Below are positions 52,201 to 62,694 of a DNA stretch of 64,000 bases, piece by piece (within the stretch, counting starts at the first letter, position 1; each line of letters opens with the position of its first letter). The translations under genes and the position numbers were made by a program. Under the pieces are notes generated by a model that saw only the letters and a program-made list of their open reading frames with translations, was not told the origin of the DNA and ran no database searches. The stretch lies in contig CP136062.1 of assembly GCA_032622095.1 (NCBI GenBank), positions 226,194,578 to 226,258,577 on the forward strand, given 5' to 3'. The DNA is from Siphonodentalium dalli. Taxonomy: Eukaryota; Mollusca; Scaphopoda; Gadilida; Siphonodentaliidae.

Positions 52201-53510
52201 TGACTTGATTGAACATCAAATGAGATCATTTTAATTGCTTATTATAACAGCTGAATGTCAAGAACATTTTGCGTCACTTTTTTTTCTTTTGTGGGTTAAC
52301 TGACCGGTCTTGGACTCAAATCTACAAACAACAGGAATGCACATGTATTAATATCTCTGGTACATGGTGTACATGAGAAATCCATTATACCGAGCACCTG
52401 ATCTGATGTCAACACAGTTACGTCTCTGAATGGTCAGTACTATAAGCTGGGGCGAAGTGGTCTCAAGCAAGTTCCGTTATCTGTCTAGACAAGCGCAAAC
52501 AGCCTTCGCAACTTCGAGTTGATTTGATGACAAGTCATAACTGTTTATTTGCTTTCTTGTGGCATATCACTGCAATATCTATCACATAACCCACGTAGGG
52601 TAATATTAGTAGAAACTGGAAGCCCCTACTACTCAAAGGTGACTCAAAAGTCAATGGTGATTTTAAAAGTTGGAAAATCAAGGGTTTATATTTTAAAAGT
52701 TGGAAATTTCATGCAAACTAGGATTTTATTGAAATAATGAGATTTTTTAATGGAAATAAAAAAAAAAATGGTTATTTCCAACTGAAAAATATGGACAATT
52801 TAATGGGCATGATCATGGCAAAATAAATATATTATTTATCAAAGTTGTTTATGGAAGTCTCAAAGTTGTTCTGATACATATATAGAGACTTTGAACTAAA
52901 ATATTTTATAAATACCCAACCTGGTTGACCTTGTAGCAATCTTGATATTTTTGTCTTTTAATTTTAATTATTCTAACTTTATTATCAAAACCACTAGAAA
53001 TCTTATCATGCCAATGCAATAAAACAAGGCAGAAAGCATGACATGATAAATTTTTAGAACTTTATGGCTTCAAAGAGGAGATCACAGCATTTATACTATA
53101 ACACTGTGGTGCATCGTTTGACTTCGAGTGGGAGTTTACTGAGATTTGATCAATAAAACGAAGGATGCACTAAGTGCAATCTAATGATGTAATACGCTAA
53201 AGTCAAGACGTTCATATACTCATATGGTGCAAACCAAGGCGCCTTTATCTGCTGCTCTATCAATTAATTTTGCTGTAAGCATGCAAGAAATATTAGGCGT
53301 AGGTATGAAATCATCATGTGAGAGGGCATGGCATGCACCCATTAAGAACATTTCTGGAGTTCATGAACAATAGCTCAATACAGAACTTTCATATAAACAG
53401 CTACGAATAGTGCTCTCATAAGTTTAATAATGAGAGCTTGGAATTCTAGCCCTTCGATTCATAAATGAAAAATTGTCCCATTAACCGTTTTTGCTGCTAA
53501 ATGACGTCAT
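52201..53510. other. No recognisable gene (1.3 kb)
   Basis: Only a short pair TTTTAAAAGTTGGAAA at 52,661 and 52,691. No motif in the open frames. Confidence 0.5.
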
Positions 53511-53871
53511 AATGTTGTCAGGGGCGCCGGAAGAGGGGGGCAGCTGAACCCCCTGCCCTTGACCAAGGGGAGCGAGTGTGGGCAGGACTTGCCCTTTTTC
53601 TGGAGACAGAAAATGCTTTTTGTGTGTTTAAGCTCGTGTTTTTATAGCAAAATGTGACTTTTTTGGTCCAAATACCACCAATTTCACAAGGAATATTAAT
53701 TTTTTGTCAATTTTATCACAAAACGGCCATAAAAACTGACAAATACCATTAAAATAGGGATTTTTGCCACAATGAATTTATGGTTATTTTCCCTTTTTGC
53801 GGAAAAGTACCCTTTTTGTAGGCTCGATCTCCCCCCTGTCCTTGGATGCTTCCGGCGCCCCTGAATGTTGT
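53511..53871. mobile_element. hAT-like non-autonomous element with 8-bp target duplication, copy 2
   Basis: Element 53,519-53,863 (345 bp), CAGGGGCGCCGGAAG to CTTCCGGCGCCCCTG, flanked by AATGTTGT at 53,511-53,518 and 53,864-53,871. Reverse complement of the 5.7-kb copy (shared TTTTTCTGGAGACAGAAAAT, ATACCACCAATTTCACAAGG). Confidence 0.93.
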
Positions 53872-53945
53872 GAGCTGAATGTTGACGCTACTGGCTGAAT
53901 GTTGATGTTACTGCTGAATGTTGACGTATACTGCCATTTTGTGAC
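53866..53945. repeat. ~27-bp tandem repeat x 3
   Basis: GCTGAATGTTGACGCTACTG, GCTGAATGTTGATGTTACT, GCTGAATGTTGACGTATACTG. The target duplication of the hAT-like element shares AATGTTG with this unit. 53,946-54,466 holds nothing recognised. Confidence 0.75.
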
Positions 53946-54466
53946 AACTTTTTGTACAGCCACCGACAATGGTAGAGGAAATTGTTAAAATTCGCAATTT
54001 ATTTTGACCACCGACTTCACTACATTTTTGACAACATGTTACACCATGAAATATTCCTGAACATTTTCCAGTGGCTAACATCTGGATGTCGTTTATATAA
54101 TCATTAATCAGAACCAGTCAGTGTGTTAGTTAATTGAGAACATAACCAGGCAGAAGCAACCATGTGGCTTTTAGTGATTTCCACTTTGATATCTTTCAGC
54201 ATACAGCAAAAATAATTGTCAATGTGTGTAGCCCTGGAAAGCACTCTTTTCCTGTCAAATGGTTGAGTACTGATCAGCTTTTATAATAGTGGGCAAATAA
54301 AATGAACTTTGTTTATTATGGACCTTGTTGGTTTCATTTAGTTTAGTTTCGATAATAACCTGATATACACATGTGTTCTAGGAATTAATTTGTGGATTTG
54401 GTAGGAGAATATGTCAAAGGCAGGTGAATGTCAGAGGGGGGTTGGGGGTGAGGGGAAATTAGGACA

Positions 54467-54682
54467 TTAACCCTTTGAGTGCCAAGGGCCGATCTCATCG
54501 GCCCTAAACCTACAAAATAAGTCTGTTAAAGAATATAAGAATCAATTATTAAAATTGTTAGGCCAATGCATTCTCTTATATATGCGAGGCGACCTATGGT
54601 CGACTCGCATATATAAGAGAATGCATTGGCACAGGGTATATGGGTTGATACAAAAAAACGGACCTGGCACTCAAAGGGTTAA
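54467..54682. mobile_element. Family B TTAA element, complete
   Basis: TTAA-CCCTTTGAGTGCCAAGGG at 54,467, GGCCGATCTCATCGGCC, one shared palindrome (54,563-54,629), CCTGGCACTCAAAGGG-TTAA at 54,679-54,682. 216 bp. Confidence 0.9.
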
Positions 54683-54937
54683 GACACCCTGTTTAAGAGA
54701 GTATAGCAAATAATCTTGCCCAAAGTAGGACTATAATTCTATAAATTCTATACCCAAAATAGGCAGAAAACAGTGCCATTTGCATAAAGGATGTTACCCA
54801 ACCCCCACCCCCCCCCCACCCCCCCCCCCCCCCATGGAATCCGGGATCTGGATTAAAAAAAGATATGGAATCCTGGATCAAGTTTAAGAATTTAAAAATA
54901 AGGAATATATTAATGTATGAATTTAAATGTATTTAAT

Positions 54938-55414
54938 TTAAAGGTACTCAACCCGATAAAACTCCTCTCAATTACTATTTCAATGGCTTCGGGGGTCAAA
55001 AATATTTGATTCGAGTCGAGGAAGTCACCCATCAAAGCTCAGATTTGTTAGATATCGATTTTAGAAATCTATTATTTTTCATTATCGGGAATACTATCTG
55101 GCCCAGAACTCAATCAAAATTACGTTAAAATTACCACTTGATTTTAGAGTTATTCATCCTTGTCTGTTTGAATATATTTGGAGTACACATCCAGAGCAGA
55201 TTACGGCAGTTATTGGTACTCATCTCGAGAACATAACAAATTTGAAAAATCAATATCTAATATCTCTGAGCTTTGTTTGATGGGTTCCTCGACTCGAATC
55301 AAATATTTTTTACCCCCAAAGCCAAAGAAATAGTAATATAGGACCCTCTGATCGGATTGTTGTTGTTGGAATCTGTTGAGATGGGGACCCTCTTTACGGG
55401 TTGAGTACCTTTAA
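54938..55414. mobile_element. Family F element, complete
   Basis: TTAA-AGGTACTCAACCCGATAAA at 54,938 and GGGTTGAGTACCT-TTAA at 55,411-55,414. Inverted ~150-bp arms; a TTGTTGTTGGAATC insertion near the right end. The 30-bp satellite begins 58 bases later. A mixed C run (54,801-54,833) precedes it. Confidence 0.87.
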
Positions 55415-55471
55415 ACCAATAACCAAGCCTACAAATAATATCTCAAAATTCTCCGGAGTTTACCTGTAACT

Positions 55472-57975
55472 ATGACAGGCACCAACTGATTGGTGTCTGT
55501 CATATCAAGTTCCAACTGATTGGTGTCTGTCATATCAAGTTCCAACTGATTGGTGTCTGTCATATCAAGTTCCAACTGATTGGTGTATGTCATATCAAGT
55601 TCCAACTGATTGGTGTCTGACATATCAAGTTCCAACTGATTGGTGTCTGTCATATCAAGTTCCAACTGATTGGTGTCTGTCATATCAAGTTCCAACTGAT
55701 TGGTGTCTGTCATATCAAGTTCCAACTGATTGGTGTCTGTCATATCAAGTTCCAACTGATTGGTGTCTGTCATATCAAGTTCCAACTGATTGGTGTCTGT
55801 CATATCAAGTTCCAACTGATTGGTGTCTGACATATCAAGTTCCAACTGATTGGTGTCTGTCATATCAAGTTCCAACTGATTGGTGTCTGTCATATCAAGT
55901 TCCAACTGATTGGTGTCTGTCATATCAAGTTCCAACTGATTGGTGTCTGTCATATCAAGTTCCAACTGATTGGTGTCTGTCATATCAAGTTCCAACTGAT
56001 TGGTGTCTGTCATATCAAGTTCCAACTGATTGGTGTCTGTCATATCAAGTTCCAACTGATTGGTGTCTGTCATATCAAGTTCCAACTGATTGGTGTCTGA
56101 CATATCAAGTTCCAACTGATTGGTGTCTGTCATATCAAGTTCCAACTGATTGGTGTCTGTCATATCAAGTTCCAACTGATTGGTGTCTGTCATATCAAGT
56201 TCCAACTGATTGGTGTCTGTCATATCAAGTTCCAACTGATTGGTGTCTGTCATATCAAGTTCCAACTGATTGGTGTCTGTCATATCAAGTTCCAACTGAT
56301 TGGTGTCTGTCATATCAAGTTCCAACTGATTGGTGTCTGACATATCAAGTTCCAACTGATTGGTGTCTGACATATCAAGTTCCAACTGATTGGTGTCTGT
56401 CATATCAAGTTCCAACTGATTGGTGTCTGACATATCAAGTTCCAACTGATTGGTGTCTGACATATCAAGTTCCAACTGATTGGTGTCTGACATATCAAGT
56501 TCCAACTGATTGGTGTCTGACATATCAAGTTCCAACTGATTGGTGTCTGTCATATCAAGTTCCAATTGATTGGTGTCTGTCATATCAAGTTCCAGCTGAT
56601 TGGTGTCTGTCATATCAAGTTCCAACTGATTGGTGTCTGTCATATCAAGTTCCAACTGATTGGTGTCTGTCATATCAAGTTCCAACTGATTGGTGTCTGT
56701 CATATCAAGTTCCAACTGATTGGTGTCTGTCATATCAAGTTCCAACTGATTGGTGTCTGTCATATCAAGTTCCAACTGATTGGTGTCTGTCATATCAAGT
56801 TCCAACTGATTGGTGTCTGTCATATCAAGTTCCAACTGATTGGTGTCTGTCATATCAAGTTCCAACTGATTGGTGTCTGTCATATCAAGTTCCAACTGAT
56901 TGGTGTCTGTCATATCAAGTTCCAACTGATTGGTGTCTGTCATATCAAGTTCCAACTGATTGGTGTCTGTCATATCAAGTTACAACTGATTGGTGTCTGT
57001 CATATCAAGTTCCAACTGATTGGTGTCTGTCATATCAAGTTCCAACTGATTGGTGTCTGTCATATCAAGTTCCAACTGATTGGTGTCTGTCATATCAAGT
57101 TCCAACTGATTGGTGTCTGTCATATCAAGTTCCAACTGATTGGTGTCTGTCATATCAAGTTCCAACTGATTGGTGTCTGTCATATCAAGTTCCAACTGAT
57201 TGGTGTCTGTCATATCAAGTTCCAACTGATTGGTGTCTGACATATCAAGATCCAACTGATTGGTGTCTGACATATCAAGTTCCAACTGATTGGTGTCTGA
57301 CATATCAAGATCCAACTGATTGGTGTCTGACATATCAAGATCCAACTGATTGGTGTCTGACATATCAAGTTCCAACTGATTGGTGTCTGTCATATCAAGT
57401 TCCAACTGATTGGTGTCTGTCATATCAAGTTCCAACTGATTGGTGTCTGTCATATCAAGTTCCAACTGATTGGTGTCTGTCATATCAAGTTCCAACTGAT
57501 TGGTGTATGTCATATCAAGTTCCAACTGATTGGTGTCTGTCATATCAAGTTCCAACTGATTGGTGTCTGTCATATCAAGTTCCAACTGATTGGTGTCTGT
57601 CATATCAAGTTCCAACTGATTGGTGTCTGTCATATCAAGTTCCAACTGATTGGTGTCTGTCATATCAAGTTCCAACTGATTGGTGTCTGTCATATCAAGT
57701 TCCAACTGATTGGTGTCTGTCATATCAAGTTCCAACTGATTGGTGTCTGTCATATCAAGTTCCAACTGATTGGTGTCTGTCATATCAAGTTCCAACTGAT
57801 TGGTGTCTGTCATATCAAGTTCCAACTGATTGGTGTCTGTCATATCAAGTTCCAACTGATTGGTGTCTGTCATATCAAGTTCCAACTGATTGGTGTCTGT
57901 CATATCAAGTTCCAACTGATTGGTGTCTGTCATATCAAGTTCCAACTGATTGGTGTCTGACATATCAAGTTCAGC
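55472..57975. repeat. 30-bp satellite, about 83 copies, no indels
   Basis: Unit TCCAACTGATTGGTGTCTGT then CATATCAAGT. From 55,501 to 57,970 every unit is exactly 30 bp. Substitutions are few and recurrent: CTGT/CTGA (about 17 units, clustered near 56,340-56,550 and 57,240-57,360), GTATGT (two units), AAGATCC (three units), single AATTGA, AGCTGA, TTACAA and TCAGC. The unit has no stop in two plus frames and one minus frame, so long frames (ten-residue units with SYQVPTDWCL and MTDTNQLELD) are automatic. I reject these as genes. Each unit contains an ATTGG box and the inverted pair CCAA-N4-TTGG. Confidence 0.97.
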
Positions 57976-58219
57976 ACCTGTCATGGATTTTAAATGTAAA
58001 CACAGCTTCCTATACACTTTCAAAACCCTAGCTGTACCCCAGTATAATGTCAGTATTATTACGGTCGGTTATGGTTTTACCATCTGTGACCTTGTTACAG
58101 TTTTTCTGTGTTGAACAGCCTGATCAAAAGCTTCAAAGACTCTGTATTCCATGTCAAAATATCAAGCAATCAGTAAGGAAACAACCAACGAAATATTAAT
58201 CTTGTTGTTTTTATAACTA

Positions 58220-58448
58220 CAGTAAAGCTCTATAATGTAATCGACTTAACCACAGCAGAATTATGGGTAACTTTTCAGGATTTAGTCGGAAATATGGCTT
58301 GTTGCCATTCATCGGAAAGCTCTCCCTGAGAGTGCCAAGTTCTCAGATAAATCGGAAATATGGCAACAAGCCATATTTCCGACTAAATCCTGAAAAGTTA
58401 CCTATAATTCTGCTGTGGTTAACAAGTCGATTAATTAAAGCATTACTG
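58220..58448. mobile_element. Family D hairpin, complete, diverged
   Basis: TA-CAGTAAAGCTCTATAATGTA ... GATTAATTAAAGCATTACTG-TA. Loop region enlarged by an extra AGTGCCAAGTTCTCAGATAA. Inner arms intact. Confidence 0.88.
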
Positions 58449-59084
58449 TACTACTAAATACTACGATTCTCACAAACGTTTACTACGCCAGACATGCACT
58501 CCATATTTGGAAACGATTTATTTTGTCATCTTGGGAAAGCCACATCGTCCTAGAAAATGAAAAGTGAATCAGAGATTTTGAGACTTAGATCTGTTAGGAT
58601 TTCCATCGACTTTTCAAAGAGATTTTTAGCCTGTCTGTAATTAATAATAAACTAACTTTGTCACTGTCACTGTGGCGGGTGCAGAAGGAAATGAGACAGA
58701 CAAAACGTGATTTTCACCAGGATTTCTCATGTTGAGAACAATGATACCATTTATTTTAAGACCTGAATATCACAGCTTCATTTTTTATTTCCCAGATAAA
58801 TCATTTAAGTTATATCCTGTCTCCTAATTAGTCCATTAGTCCGTGGGCCAAACAAGATATTTTTCAATTTGGCTGCAACCCCCCTCCAACAAAGGTTTCT
58901 ATACATCAAATTAAAGGTCATCATATAGCGCATCAGATTTTGCTTGTTGCCAGTTTCAGAAAGTGTCCCAAAATAGATTTTTCGGGGAAGACAACTCTTA
59001 CCCCTAAAATAAAATGAAACTTTTCTCCAGTACAATTGTCGGAGCATAAACAAAATATTACGGTTATAAACTGCACAATATATC
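58449..59084. other. No recognisable gene
   Basis: A minus-strand frame (58,805-59,053) contains no recognised motif. Confidence 0.5.
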
Positions 59085-60005
59085 GTTTATATTATTAAGA
59101 AATGATCTTAAAATGACACGAGATACAAAACTAGACCAATATATGAGCTAGTTAGAAAAAATTGCGACAAATATTTTGAAATGGCCAAAAATTTCTTGGA
59201 TTTTGAAAAAAATTGTCACATATAAATGGATATAACTTGTGAACCACATGAGCTATTGATCCGCAACATGGCTCAAAAATTGCCCCAATGACATATCAAA
59301 ACGATTTTAATAATGGAATGCCAAGATTATTGCTGTGAAAATGTTATATGAGCGTAAACTTAACCCCACCCCCTAAAATATAACTTTTTCAGAAAAACGA
59401 ATTATGTAGTTAACACTTAGTATGCTGCTTGTCAAGTTGGATTTAGAAGCATAAACTGAAACGATGTAGAGAGTGATGAAGGGAATTATAAATAACAGTG
59501 TCTTAACGTGATCTAAGTTTAAAATTTGAAAAACAATTGTGAAAAATGAGAATTTTTACTATTTTCAGTAAAATTTACAACATTAATTGTGATAAAAATT
59601 TTATAGGCTATGGTATAACCTCACAAGAACACTGGTCTAGTATTAGTAAGTCCATAAAACCTCATATGATCACCTTTCTGGAAATTATTTTGTATATTTT
59701 TCAATTTTTACTTGAATGTCTATGGAAAGATTATATATAATATATTTCAACTGAACACATATGGCTACAAAGGCTAATGAGTGAGACTTACGTTATACAG
59801 AATGGTATTTTCTTATTTGTGCCGCGCATGTCGGGACAGTGATCACACCTGCCAATAGATACAGCATTACATGGGCTCCATATTGGACAATAAGTTTAGG
59901 ATGGCATCCAAAACGGCCAACAAAATAGAAATTTCTCACACTTTCCGTCACTGAGTTCGTTATCCGGGGACAAGGGAATTGTTAATCATGAGTTCACTGG
60001 TAACA
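59085..60005 (+). repeat. Left arm of a large inverted repeat
   Basis: Pairs with 62,695-64,000 in reverse. Matching blocks include GAACACTGGTCTAGTATTAG, ATTTCAACTGAACACATATG, AATGAGTGAGACTTACG, AGGATGGCATCCAAAACGGC and CAAGGGAATTGTTAATCATG. The arms differ by many substitutions and small indels, so the structure is old. Outer end at or before 59,085. Confidence 0.8.
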
Positions 60006-61018
60006 GTAAACAAATCTAAGAACCCTACTATTATTTCAATTAATTTAAGCTAATGTGTAATTGGTTGTCTTAAGGACTATAGATACTCATTTATTGAGGG
60101 AATACTTGATAAAAGTCAATGTATAGAATGATTAAAACAATCATCACTAACATGTGCCTTTTGGATCAGTTTAGAGAATTAATATAAGGAAATTGTATGC
60201 CCAAATTACCAGCCTCCAATTTCAAGTTGCCTATCTCTGATGTAAACATGTGTTCAGGTGAAATATTTAATTTTAACGAAATTAGTTGTTATACAGAGGA
60301 GTTTTTGTCAATAAAGAAATGACTTTTGCAGTATATATTGGTTGTGTTGCCAAACAGTTTTCAAGGCATGCTACTACTTCCTTTTCTATAATTTGAGTAT
60401 CTGTTCCTTAAATGTTCTCTCACTCTGCTCATCCTATGAGTCGTCAAAATTTACACTATTTCAGTTATTGTAGACATTCTCACATACCGGTACATCGTTA
60501 CATCGGTAGTCTGTGGTGAAACAAGATCATTTGTTAGATTCACATGAATCTTTGCAGCCAAAGCTCAGTAGTCACAGTCGATCGGGGGAGGTATAATCCG
60601 TCTGGTTTGTAGACTCAATCAAAGAGCGACAAGCCATGGCTGTCAGGACATGGTACACCAGGCTGGGGAGTTAATATGATGTGCCAATCACTGATATAGT
60701 TAGCACGAGGATGTGTTAATGTGGTTTCTTAAGGAGTCTGTGTCTGCTGGTGGTAGATGTGTTCCAGTGTTCGGTTACACAACATAAGAACGTATGCGTT
60801 AATTTGTCGAATTGATGACATTATAATATAGTCAATAGGCTGCATGTTATAGGTGTTTGTGAATGTCGTAGCCTGTCAACGCGTGAATTAGAGGCAAGGC
60901 TTCACACACCTCTTTGACAATACTATCCGCTATCTCGTTCACTGAAAAGACACATGACCTATTTTTGGTTTCAGTATGAAGAATTATCCTAGCTCCTATT
61001 CATCGAGAACATAACATT
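60006..61018. other. Interior of the inverted repeat, no recognisable gene
   Basis: No repeat or domain recognised. Confidence 0.45.
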
Positions 61019-61414
61019 CTAGTATTTCGACATGTACGTTAGGGGAATTAAAACAATAACTAGCGTCTGATCGAGTCTTGCTGCACTGGCTGCATGTAAC
61101 AGCATACCTTTATCCGCTTCCTCGTGGTAACATACTAGCACGAGATTAGGAACTAACTCTAACCGAACGTCACCATTCACGGACTGTATTACTTGACTTG
61201 GCATATAATTCAGTGTTTTTAAAACAGTATGTAGATTATGCACTCGACCATTCGCGAAGAAATAGAAGGCTGTCAAGTGGTCTTTGTTATCACCACCTGA
61301 TAAATATTTGGCATTGTCTGGAACTGTGTCATGGACACAGGATATGTGAAGCCTTGCCTGAATACCAGGATTGTATTCTCGGGTCGCAGGAAAAAGGTAG
61401 CATAATGACTTATT
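61019..61414 (-). pseudogene. Exon-like fragment with HEEAD motif, transposon-associated protein family
   Basis: A minus-strand frame of ~132 codons starts after a good acceptor (TTCTTTTTCAG, at ~61,416) and ends at TAG (61,017-61,019 region). Non-repetitive, protein-like: VPDNAKYLSGGDNKDHLTAF in the first half, LVCYHEEADKGMLLHAASAA in the second. A 'NK.L..F' block followed ~60 residues later by HEEADTR-LLHA and a V.DTDV stretch is the layout of large uncharacterised proteins scattered through invertebrate genomes, often near mobile elements. Here the Thr-Arg after EEAD is Lys-Gly, and the following part goes out of frame near 61,045 (a one-base shift would give the P-x-V-x-V pattern). I infer a decayed copy; the acceptor suggests it once had introns. 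Confidence 0.5.
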
Positions 61415-61419
61415 CTGAA

Positions 61420-62694
61420 AAAGAAGTGCAATGTATCATACTATGCAACAACTTCAACAATCTACTAATAGCGATGATGATCTACTTACAACCAGCCAAT
61501 ATTTGTATGTGCTTTATGTGGCAAGCCGACATGAATTCAAGTCGATGAATTATGATAAATTTTCTTCTGTTGTAAAACGAGAACAATAACACCAACACGT
61601 TTTTCGTGCAAGCTATCAGGCAATTACTTGGCACAATAACTCACACCCATTCTGGAATGCCATGTCCTTATAACCCTATGCAATTTGGGCTCTATATATA
61701 GCCCTACGTTGTGTGGCAATAGTCCTGTATATAGTGCAGGAGATACATGTTTATGGTTATATGATAACAACACTAGGCAGTGTGACATGAGGTGTCCCTA
61801 AAGTATATCCTTTTACCTATATGCCCGTTTGTGTGTCATGTAAATAATGTTATCTACTGGACTCAGAGCGGGAATAGTCAGCTCCCAGATGCAAATGCAT
61901 AAGAACGAATCTATAACCAATGCTGAAGCAAGATTCAGGCGTAATCGTGATCGGCAAGTCCACTCTCATTGTCCATTTCATGCCAGTCGGGTACATAGCA
62001 TAGATCAACACCATGCTACTATTATAATCTTCGTATTGTTAACAAATCCAAATGTTGACCCAGAATATATACCCACAAGCTGGGCTGAAACATAACAGCT
62101 AAATAGAGTAACAAAATCCTAAAAGTCCTGAAGTACTGAACCTTTTAACATGCAGTGTATCAGAGTGTCCCGAGTGACCCGGTCCGTCCCCAGCGCTAAT
62201 GTATAATCAACCTATGGGAGTTCTGGTTGTCACCCTCAAGGTTGAAAATAGGTCTGGCTAAAATTACCCCACACCAGAAGTACCGGTATAGAAAGCATAG
62301 TTACCACGCATTAGACATATGGGTGCATGGGATTATATGAGATTGGTTTTCCACGACAGCCATCGGTGGTCGCTGCGTGAGGGGGCCGGAAGTCCTACAC
62401 ATCAACAGCACATTGATGGCACTTCATCCCTATCCAAATGCAGTTATGAAACTACTGCGATCTGCAATTGGCTACAATGATTCATGCGAATTGTTGTTAT
62501 TTGGTCGCCGACATGTCAGGATGTACTGGTGTATGAAATGTGAAGAGATCTGCATGGAATAACCGAAGTAGTGCCAATTTTGACTTAACTGGCTACCCTA
62601 AGAATGAGCAGTGTTATGGGCATTTCTGTCAATCAATTACTCATTACAATAAATGAGTTGAGACAAGATATTAGAGTTCTTTAGTTTGTTGAGG
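61420..62694. other. Interior of the inverted repeat, unrecognised frames
   Basis: Plus-strand frames at 61,847-62,095 and 62,377-62,562 have mixed composition but no motif I recognise. A run of CTATATATAGCCCTA lies near 61,692. The arms continue from 62,695. Confidence 0.35.

Noticed and set aside
881-54630. Repeated peptides such as YKRMHW and CILLYMRG
   Set aside because: They are translations of the shared palindrome of families A-C.
55429-58031. Open frames of 814, 514, 347 and 224 codons on both strands
   Set aside because: They are the 30-bp satellite read in frames lacking a stop. Several frames are open at once, variants change residues in all of them, and no unique flanking coding sequence exists.
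10028-58457. Repeated peptides such as NKPYFRLNPEKLPIILLW and FSGFSRKYGLLP
   Set aside because: Both come from the two strands of the D hairpin. They recur only because the hairpin recurs and have no separate coding support.
61198-61548. 116-codon plus-strand frame
   Set aside because: It is antisense to the HEEAD fragment, which has the better composition and a splice acceptor.
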